A stretch of DNA of 5,997 nt from Beijerinckiaceae bacterium (GTDB taxonomy: Bacteria > Pseudomonadota > Alphaproteobacteria > Rhizobiales > Beijerinckiaceae), in NCBI GenBank assembly GCA_027311205.1, contig DAICZI010000126.1, forward strand, positions 1-5,997, in the 5' to 3' direction. Position 1 is the stretch's first letter. Every line of letters starts with the position of its first letter. Of this stretch, positions 1 to 5,997 are shown in pieces. The notes beneath the pieces were generated by a model that had not been told where the DNA came from, did no database searches, and worked only from the letters and a program-made list of their open reading frames with translations. The translations under genes were made by a program, and so were the position numbers.

Positions 1-1
1 G

Positions 2-3000
2 CTGGATACGTTGCGGGCCAGCCTGAATTTGGAAAAAAATGATGGTTTGCGCGCGCGTTACATGAATTTGCGTGCCAAATTCGGCTTCCGGATCCTCAAT
101 TACACTGTCGAAAGCGATGCCCTGATTCCCCGCGCCTGCGTTGAATTTTCCGAGCAGCTCGACAGGAAAACTCTGGATTATTCCAGGTTCATCGCGGTCG
201 ATGGCATTGCCAACGCCGCTGTCAGCGCCTCCGGCAACCAGCTCTGCGTCGAGGGGCTGCACCATGGACGCTCCTATCACATGGTGGTGCGCGACCGCGT
301 GCCTTCTGCCGTCTATGAGCATTCGCTTCAGGGGGCGACCTATGATCTTTATGTCAAGGATCGTTCAGCCCAGGTGCATGTCATTTCAAAGAATTACGTG
401 CTTCCCAGCGTCGGCCAGGCCGGCATTCCGGTTACATCCGTCAATACTGCCAGGCTGCATATCGAAATTCTGCGGATTGATGACCGTGCGCTGCTGCACA
501 CCATCCATTCGCAGGCCTTTTTGCAGCAGCTCAACAGCTATCAGGCCCAAGCCATCATCAACCGCAAGGGTGTGCCGGTATGGAGCGGCTCGCTGGCCGT
601 GGCCGAGCGCCTCAACCGCGATGTTGTGACCGATTTCCCGGTGGCGCAGACGGTGGGGGCCATGCAGCCTGGCGTTTACGTGATGCTGGCGACGCTGGGC
701 AACACCAAGCCCGGCGTCACTGATCCTTCCGGCAATGACCCGGCCATGGCCACTCAATGGTTCGTGGTATCGGATTTGGGACTGACCACCTGGTCGTCAC
801 CCGACGGGCTGCAAGTCATGGTGCGCTCGCTCGCCACCGCCAAGCCGGTCGCGGTGGCGAAATTGCGGCTGATTGCCCGTAGTAATGAAGTTCTGGCAAC
901 GCTCACCACCGATGCCGACGGCCTCGCCCGCTTCGATCCCGGCCTGTCGCGCGGCAAGAATGGCCTTGCACCCGGCCTGCTCACGGCCTCCCTCGGCGCG
1001 GGCGATTATAATTTTCTCGATCTCACCGCAGCTCCCTTTGATCTGACCGACCGGGGCGATCAGGGCCTGCCGGTCAGTGCGGCGTTGCAAGCTCTGGTTT
1101 TCCCCGAACGCGGTGTTTATCGCGGCGGCGAAAGCGTCCATATTACCGCGCTGCTGCGTCATGCCGATGGCAAGGCCATGACTGCGGCCCCCCTCACTTT
1201 GGTGGTGACGCGCCCCGATGGCGTTGAAGCCAACCGGTTTGTAACAGCCGATCATGGCATGGGCGGCAGAGCCTTGACCCTGCCTTTGCTCGATGATGCT
1301 CAGGCGGGCACGTGGCACATCGCCGCCTATGCCGACCCCAAGGGCACGCCGATCGGCCATGCCAGTTTTCTGGTGGAAGATTATGTGCCGGATCGTCTGG
1401 CGCTGACGCTCAGGCCCGAGGCGGAAATCGCCCATCTCGGCGAGGCTGTCACCCTCGATTCCACCACGCTTTATCTTTATGGCGCGAAGGGTGCCGACCT
1501 GCCGCTGAGCGGCGAGGTAAGCCTCACCAGCGCCGATGACAGCGTGCTGCCGCCCCAGATGCGCGGCTACCAGTTCGGGCTGGCGGATTCCGCCTTTTCC
1601 AGCGTCGAAAACAACCTCGGCAACGGCCTCGTCACGGGCCCGGATGGCACCGCCAAAATCGTGGCGCAGATCCCGGCCTCATCAAGCCATCATCCATTGG
1701 CGGCAACCATCAGCGTCACGGTTTCGGAAGTTGGCGGGCGCGGCGTCACCCGGCAGGTGGTGCTGCCCATCCTGCCCGGCGGCAACATCATTGGCATCAA
1801 ATCAAATGTTGCCGCCGGTCCTGGGGCCAATACCGATGCGCATTTCAAGATAGCATTATTCAGCCCGGCAGGCCTGCGCACCCGTGGCGGCCCGCTGCAC
1901 TGGGCGCTCTATCACATCCACCACCAATACCAGTGGTTCAAGCGCGAGGGCGTATGGAATTTCCAATCCTATGATGTAACCAGCAAGTCCCATGAGGGCG
2001 ATGTCACGCCCGATCCTGGCGCGGGCACCAGCCTCGACGTGCCGGTGACCTTCGGCAGCTACCGCCTGGAAATCACCGGCGATGGCGCGCATGAAACCTC
2101 CGTGACCTTCCATGCCGGCTATAGCCAGGATGACAATGCCGCCTCACCGGACCGCCTGCCGCTGACGCTGGACAAAAGCACTTATGACAGCGGCGATACC
2201 ATTCATGCCGCCGTCGAGGCGGATGCGGCGGGCGAAGTTACGCTGGCCTTTTCATCGAATGTGCTGCGCATTCTCAAAACCGTGCCGGTCGTGAAGGGTG
2301 CCAACACCATCGATGTCAAAATCGGCGATGGCTGGGGCAGTGGCGGTTATTTGATGGCGCTGTCGCATCGCCCGCTCGATATCGCGCTGAAGCGCATGCC
2401 GGGACGCGCCATTGGCATCGCGTGGTTCGGCATCAATCAGGCCAGACACCGGCTGACCGTCAAGGCTGATCTGCCCAAGACCTTCACGCCGAACCAGACC
2501 TTGCAAATTCCGGTGAGCCTGACAGGGCTCAAGCCCGGCGATGAGGCCTACGTCAGCGTCGCGGCGGTTGATGTCGGCATTCTTGACCTGACCCGCTACA
2601 AGCTGCCCGATGCCTTCGCCATGCTTTATGGCCAGCGGCGGCTGGCCGCCCACATTCGTGATCTCTATGGCCATTTGATTGACGGCATGCAGGGCACCGT
2701 TGGCGCGGTGCGCTCGGGTGGCGATGCCTCGGGCGGCGTCGGCAATGCCCCCAAGCCGAGCGGCCCGCCCCTGTCGCTTTACGCCGGGCCGGTGAAAGTC
2801 GGCGCGGATGGCAAGGCCATAATCTCGTTCACCATTCCGGAATTCAATGGCACCGCCAGGGTGATGGTGACCGCCTGGAGCGCCGGGGCGGTGGGCAATC
2901 TTTCCAGCGATGTCATCATCCATGAGCCGGTGGTGGCACAAGTCAGCCTGCCGCGCTTCCTCGACATCAAGGACCAAAGCCGGATCCATGTCGCGCTCGA

Positions 3001-4762
3001 CAATGTGGCAGGCGAAGCTGGCCCCTATCAGGTCAGCCTCACCACGAGCGGGCAGTTCAAAGTGCCCGCAACGCAGGCTGAACGCAGCGTGACGCTGGCC
3101 AAGGGCGGGCGCGCCGATTTCGATGTGCCGCTGCAGGCTCTGGCCCTGGGCGATGGCACCGTGACGCTGCAGGTGAAGGGGCCGAAATTCCTCACCACGC
3201 AAAATCTCAGCTTGTCAGTTCTGCCCGGCGCGCCAAAGCTCTACCATCGCGAGAGCCAGCAACTGGCACCGGGAGCCACAGTGCAGATCAACGATCAGCT
3301 CATCTCCGAATATCTGCCGTCCACCGGGTCTGCGGCGGTGGCGGTTTCGGCGCTGGGCGGGTTTGATGTCGCCGCGCTGCTTGATCAATTGCACAGCTAT
3401 CCCTGGCGCTGCTCCGAGCAGACCGTCAGCCGTGCCATGCCCCTGCTTCTGGCCGACGCCTTGCCGGGCACGCTGGCCCGCGAACCTGACAGCGCCAAAA
3501 TCATTGATCGTGGCATCGCGCGCGTCCTGTCTCGGCAAAACTCCAATGGCGGCTTCGGCCTTTGGGATGTCGAGGAAGATTCAAGCGTCTGGCTCTCGGC
3601 CTACGTGATGGATTTTCTGACCCGCGCCCAGCAGCATGGCCATCATGTGCCGAGCCTCGCCCTGCGCACCGGCCTGAATTTCCTGTCCAATGCCGTCAAT
3701 AATGCCCAGTCGGTAACGGGCAAAGCCGCACCGGGCATCGCATACGCCCTCTACGTGCTGGCGCGCAGCGGCAAGCCGGTGATGGGTGTGCTGCGCTATG
3801 ATGTAGCGGCCGAGATCAACGCCTTTTATACGCCCATGGCACGCGCGCAACTGGCGGCAGCGCTGGCGTCTTTGGGTGACAACAAGGATGCCGGACTTGT
3901 CTTCGACAAGGCGCTGGACCAACTGACGAACGATAGCCAATGGGCCTACAGCGAGGCAGATTTCGGCTCCCTGCTGCGTGACAGCGCCGGTTTGGTGGCG
4001 CTTGCGGGCGAGGCCAAGGCTGCTCCCGAGGTGATCAGCCATGCCGCCGCGGTGTTGCGCCAGGCGTCCTCTGATGTCGGCATGCCCAGCACGCAGGAAG
4101 CCAACTGGATGGTGCGTGCCGGAATCTCGCTGCAACACACCGATCAGGCCATGAAACTCGCGATCAATGGCAACGCACGTAACGGTGCCTTTAACGCCTC
4201 GCTGTCCGCCGCAGCGCTGGCCCAACATCCACTGAGCATCACGAATCTGTCGGATCACCCGGTTGATATCGTGGTGACAACGGCGGGACGGCCCGCTTTG
4301 CCGCAACCCGCGCAAACCAACGGCTATGCCATCACCCGCCGCTTGCTGACCCTTGACGGCAAGCCCCTGCCCGCGGGCCCGATAGCGCAGGACACGCGCT
4401 TCGTCGTGGTTCTCGACATGATCGAACCCAAATCCGGAATGGCGCAGATTCTGGTCAATGATCCCATCCCCGCCGGGCTGGAAATCGAAAATCCGGATCT
4501 CATGAGCGGCACCAGCGGCCCGATACTGCCCAAATTGGCGCGAACGCCGCAACCCTTGCATGAGCAATTCCGCGATAATCGCTATGTCGCCGCCTTTCAG
4601 CGCGATGCGGGCGACAGCGCCACCTATTCGGTGGAATATGAAGTGCGGGCGGTAACACCCGGCCGCTATGTCTGGCCCGCAGCCACGGTGGAGGACATGT
4701 ACCGCCCGGCCCGCTTCGGCACCACGCCCGAGCAAATGCTCGCCGTGGTCGCGCGTCCATGA
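2..4762 (+). CDS. Alpha-2-macroglobulin family protein (YfhM/ECAM-like periplasmic protease trap), 5'-partial
   Basis: This is a bacterial alpha-2-macroglobulin, a periplasmic trap that binds attacking proteases covalently through an internal thioester. The frame is open to the left edge and gives 1586 codons before TGA. Residues below count the codon at nt 2 as 1. An N-terminal MG domain (about 30-125) carries Cys46 and Cys82. A YVLPSVGQAGIPV linker follows at about 131-143. An MG2-type A2M_N domain (about 366-470) contains VYRGGESVHI. The bait-region domain spans about 724-925, and the A2M core (about 927-1020) contains IPEFNGTARVMVTAW. The thioester domain (about 1120-1400) has CSEQ at 1137-1140 and GGFGLW near 1183. 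The C-terminus is MG10-like and ends in YVWPAATVEDMYRPARFG, as in YfhM. The TTG at nt 11 and ATG at nt 62 are not convincing starts: neither is followed by a signal peptide, so the true start lies upstream. Whether it is a lipoprotein, as in E. coli, cannot be seen. No frameshift or internal stop is present. pbpC overlaps its stop codon. Family assignment is firm; domain borders are approximate. Confidence 0.95.
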   Translation: MDTLRASLNLEKNDGLRARYMNLRAKFGFRILNYTVESDALIPRACVEFSEQLDRKTLDYSRFIAVDGIANAAVSASGNQLCVEGLHHGRSYHMVVRDRVPSAVYEHSLQGATYDLYVKDRSAQVHVISKNYVLPSVGQAGIPVTSVNTARLHIEILRIDDRALLHTIHSQAFLQQLNSYQAQAIINRKGVPVWSGSLAVAERLNRDVVTDFPVAQTVGAMQPGVYVMLATLGNTKPGVTDPSGNDPAMATQWFVVSDLGLTTWSSPDGLQVMVRSLATAKPVAVAKLRLIARSNEVLATLTTDADGLARFDPGLSRGKNGLAPGLLTASLGAGDYNFLDLTAAPFDLTDRGDQGLPVSAALQALVFPERGVYRGGESVHITALLRHADGKAMTAAPLTLVVTRPDGVEANRFVTADHGMGGRALTLPLLDDAQAGTWHIAAYADPKGTPIGHASFLVEDYVPDRLALTLRPEAEIAHLGEAVTLDSTTLYLYGAKGADLPLSGEVSLTSADDSVLPPQMRGYQFGLADSAFSSVENNLGNGLVTGPDGTAKIVAQIPASSSHHPLAATISVTVSEVGGRGVTRQVVLPILPGGNIIGIKSNVAAGPGANTDAHFKIALFSPAGLRTRGGPLHWALYHIHHQYQWFKREGVWNFQSYDVTSKSHEGDVTPDPGAGTSLDVPVTFGSYRLEITGDGAHETSVTFHAGYSQDDNAASPDRLPLTLDKSTYDSGDTIHAAVEADAAGEVTLAFSSNVLRILKTVPVVKGANTIDVKIGDGWGSGGYLMALSHRPLDIALKRMPGRAIGIAWFGINQARHRLTVKADLPKTFTPNQTLQIPVSLTGLKPGDEAYVSVAAVDVGILDLTRYKLPDAFAMLYGQRRLAAHIRDLYGHLIDGMQGTVGAVRSGGDASGGVGNAPKPSGPPLSLYAGPVKVGADGKAIISFTIPEFNGTARVMVTAWSAGAVGNLSSDVIIHEPVVAQVSLPRFLDIKDQSRIHVALDNVAGEAGPYQVSLTTSGQFKVPATQAERSVTLAKGGRADFDVPLQALALGDGTVTLQVKGPKFLTTQNLSLSVLPGAPKLYHRESQQLAPGATVQINDQLISEYLPSTGSAAVAVSALGGFDVAALLDQLHSYPWRCSEQTVSRAMPLLLADALPGTLAREPDSAKIIDRGIARVLSRQNSNGGFGLWDVEEDSSVWLSAYVMDFLTRAQQHGHHVPSLALRTGLNFLSNAVNNAQSVTGKAAPGIAYALYVLARSGKPVMGVLRYDVAAEINAFYTPMARAQLAAALASLGDNKDAGLVFDKALDQLTNDSQWAYSEADFGSLLRDSAGLVALAGEAKAAPEVISHAAAVLRQASSDVGMPSTQEANWMVRAGISLQHTDQAMKLAINGNARNGAFNASLSAAALAQHPLSITNLSDHPVDIVVTTAGRPALPQPAQTNGYAITRRLLTLDGKPLPAGPIAQDTRFVVVLDMIEPKSGMAQILVNDPIPAGLEIENPDLMSGTSGPILPKLARTPQPLHEQFRDNRYVAAFQRDAGDSATYSVEYEVRAVTPGRYVWPAATVEDMYRPARFGTTPEQMLAVVARP
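2690..2770 (+). other. Probable bait region of the macroglobulin
   Basis: This stretch of about 27 residues (897-923 from nt 2) lies between the conserved VDVGILDLTRYKLPD...DLYGHLIDG segment and the A2M core that opens with LSLYAGPVKV. In YfhM-type proteins this is where the protease-sensitive bait loop sits. It is rich in glycine (8) and proline (4), has no aromatic residue, and includes only one Arg and one Lys, so it looks flexible and exposed. Cleavage here would trigger the trap. The position is inferred by analogy to the family, and the exact ends are uncertain. Confidence 0.65.
3410..3421 (+). other. CSEQ internal thioester motif
   Basis: The codons TGC TCC GAG CAG encode Cys-Ser-Glu-Gln within the context YPWRCSEQTVSRAMPLL. 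This matches the CxEQ thioester of alpha-2-macroglobulins and complement C3, in which the Cys thiol and the Gln side chain form a beta-cysteinyl-gamma-glutamyl thioester. Its intactness says this is a covalent trap (YfhM/ECAM type) rather than the YfaS-type paralogues, which lack the Cys. It is one of only three cysteines in the visible protein. Confidence 0.93.
4759..4762 (+). promoter_or_regulatory. ATGA stop/start overlap coupling the macroglobulin gene and pbpC
   Basis: The ATG of pbpC (4759-4761) shares two bases with the TGA of the macroglobulin gene (4760-4762). The preceding 15 bases (ctcgccgtggtcgcgcgtcc region) hold no recognisable Shine-Dalgarno sequence. This favours translation of pbpC by ribosomes that terminate on the upstream gene and restart, and a shared mRNA. 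The overlap is seen directly; the coupling is inferred. Confidence 0.8.
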
Positions 4763-5997
4763 AACGGGGCACGCGCTTTGCGCTGGCGGCGGTCGCAGTG
4801 GTGGTGGCAGGCTTTGCGCCCCCGCTCGGCTGGCAAGGGCTCGAGGCCTATTTTGGTGCTCCTGACCTCAAGGCCGCAGCAAGGCTTTCCACCACCGTCA
4901 CCGACCGGCATGGCGCGATGCTCACCGCCTTCACCATGCAGAATGGCCGCTGGCGGCTGCCGCTGCGCCGTGCCGAGGTTGATCCGCGCTTTTTGCCCTT
5001 GCTGGAAGCCTATGAGGATCGGCATTTCGCCGATCATGGCGGCGTTGACTGGACAGCTCTGGCGCGGGCCGGTGGCCAATGGCTGGCGCATGGCCATATC
5101 GTCTCGGGCGGCTCGACGCTGGCCATGCAGGTGGTGCGGCTCATGCACCCCGGCGCGCACCGCACGCTCAAGGCCAAGTTGCGGCAAATCGTGCAGGCCG
5201 AAATGCTGGAGCACCGGATCGGGCGTGCTGGCGTGCTGCGGCTTTATCTGCGGCTCGCCCCCTATGGCGGCAATATCGAGGGTCTGCGTGCTGCCGCCCT
5301 GAGCTGGTTTGGCCACGAACCCGCCATGATGAGCCTTGCCGAAATGGCCCTTCTGGTGGCCTTGCCGCAAGCTCCCGAAGCGCGCAGGCCCGATCTTTTT
5401 CCCAAAGCGGCGAGAGCCGCACGGGCGCGCGTGCTGGCCCGCGCTTTGGCGCAGGGTCTGATTTCGCCCCCCGAGGCCGCCCGCGCCAATGCCGCCGCTT
5501 TGCCCGCGCACCGCATCGCCCTGCCGCATCTGGCCGCCCATGCCGCGCTGGCGGCACGGCGAGCCGAACCGACCCGGCCCGTGCTGGCGCTGACCCTCGA
5601 CAAAAGCTTGCAGCGCGGCTTTGAAAAACTCGCCCGCAACGCGGCAAAACGGCTGGGGCCACATATTTCGGTGGCGATGTTGATGATCGACAATGCCACC
5701 GGCGACGTTCTCGCCCATGTCGGCTCGCCGAGCCTGCTCGGCGCCCGCGATGATGGCGCCATCGACATGACGCGGGCCTGGCGCTCACCAGGCTCCTCCC
5801 TCAAGCCGTTCTATTACGCCATGGCCTTCGAGCGCGGGCTGGCCCGGCCAGATACGATGCTGAATGACCGCCCGACGCATTACGGCATCTATGCGCCGCT
5901 GGATTTCGACCGGCATTTCGCGGGCGAGGTCTCGGTGCGCCAGGCTTTGTCGCATTCGCTCAACCTGCCCTCCATCGCTTTATTGTCCGCCGTCGGG
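4759..5997 (+). CDS. pbpC: Penicillin-binding protein 1C (bifunctional glycosyltransferase/transpeptidase), 3'-partial
   Basis: Class A PBP that polymerises glycan strands from lipid II (GT51) and cross-links peptides, anchored in the inner membrane with its catalytic domains in the periplasm. 413 codons are visible, against roughly 700-770 in full-length PBP1C. Lys2, Arg3 and Arg6 precede a single hydrophobic anchor (about 7-24). GT51 follows: EDRHFADHGGVDW with catalytic Glu86, SGGSTLAMQ at 116-124, KLRQ at 140-143, and LRLYLRLAPYGGN at 160-172. The wording matches PBP1C rather than PBP1A/1B, for example YGGNIEG, ALPQAPEARRPD and RSPGSSLKPF. The transpeptidase domain shows the SxxK nucleophile Ser346 with Lys349 and the SxN motif Ser400-Leu401-Asn402. 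The KTG motif and C-terminal domain are beyond the edge. The ATG at nt 4759 is chosen because it gives the charged N-terminus and overlaps the upstream stop as ATGA. A later in-frame GTG at 4798 would cut into the anchor. Several GT-motif residues differ from the usual consensus. Confidence 0.95.
   Translation, partial: MKRGTRFALAAVAVVVAGFAPPLGWQGLEAYFGAPDLKAAARLSTTVTDRHGAMLTAFTMQNGRWRLPLRRAEVDPRFLPLLEAYEDRHFADHGGVDWTALARAGGQWLAHGHIVSGGSTLAMQVVRLMHPGAHRTLKAKLRQIVQAEMLEHRIGRAGVLRLYLRLAPYGGNIEGLRAAALSWFGHEPAMMSLAEMALLVALPQAPEARRPDLFPKAARAARARVLARALAQGLISPPEAARANAAALPAHRIALPHLAAHAALAARRAEPTRPVLALTLDKSLQRGFEKLARNAAKRLGPHISVAMLMIDNATGDVLAHVGSPSLLGARDDGAIDMTRAWRSPGSSLKPFYYAMAFERGLARPDTMLNDRPTHYGIYAPLDFDRHFAGEVSVRQALSHSLNLPSIALLSAVG

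Noticed and set aside
11..64. TTG at nt 11 or ATG at nt 62 as the start of the macroglobulin
   Set aside because: The frame is open to the left edge, neither codon has a convincing ribosome binding site, and neither is followed by the export signal a periplasmic trap needs.
2252..3202. 316-codon open frame on the minus strand
   Set aside because: It is antisense to the bait and A2M core domains, with a His/Arg-rich low-similarity product. Treated as a shadow frame.
3581..4735. 384-codon open frame on the minus strand
   Set aside because: It lies wholly antisense to the thioester and MG10 domains of the macroglobulin. Its translation is rich in Arg, His and Gly with no recognisable domain, as expected for a shadow frame in GC-rich coding DNA.
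4778..5302. 174-codon plus-strand open frame inside pbpC
   Set aside because: It is in another frame from pbpC and is full of Arg, Cys and Pro with no motif, while the pbpC frame carries all the catalytic motifs.
4666..5718. 350-codon open frame on the minus strand opposite pbpC
   Set aside because: It is antisense to a gene with clear GT51 and transpeptidase motifs. The translation shows no family resemblance and spans the gene junction without its own start signals.
1..5997. CRISPR array, insertion sequence, tRNA/rRNA, terminator hairpin or novel multi-gene defence system
   Set aside because: I saw no spaced direct repeats, no transposase-like protein, no RNA gene signature and no intergenic space. 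Two intact-frame conserved genes explain the whole window.

Overview
The window is GC-rich and is almost wholly filled by two plus-strand genes. They form the classic bacterial pair of an alpha-2-macroglobulin-like protease trap (YfhM/ECAM type) and penicillin-binding protein 1C (pbpC). The protein wording, such as the APYGGN stretch of the glycosyltransferase and the RACVEF...LCVEG start of the macroglobulin, suggests a Gram-negative and most likely an alphaproteobacterium. I cannot place it lower from two genes, and even the class is an inference.

Layout: nt 2-4762 is one uninterrupted reading frame of 1586 codons that enters from the left edge, so its N-terminus (signal peptide and any leading domain) lies outside. 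It holds macroglobulin (MG) domains, a Gly/Pro-rich stretch where the bait region should be, a canonical A2M core domain, an intact CSEQ thioester motif in the thioester domain, and a terminal MG10-like domain. Nt 4759-5997 is pbpC, which starts in a 4-base ATGA overlap with the stop codon of the first gene and runs off the right edge after 413 codons. It keeps its membrane anchor, the whole GT51 glycosyltransferase domain, and the first two transpeptidase motifs (SSLK and SLN). The KTG motif and C-terminal domain lie outside.

How they work together (known of the family, inferred here): the macroglobulin sits in the periplasm as a last-line trap. A protease that cuts its bait region triggers a conformational change, exposes the thioester and becomes covalently caught. 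PBP1C is an inner-membrane peptidoglycan polymerase/cross-linker thought to act in wall repair after envelope damage. The overlap implies co-expression by translational coupling.

I found no RNA gene, mobile element, repeat array, CRISPR, terminator or promoter. There is no non-coding stretch of any length. This is a conserved housekeeping/defence locus rather than a new system. The points worth checking are the short Gly/Pro-rich bait region and some substitutions in the PBP1C glycosyltransferase motifs.
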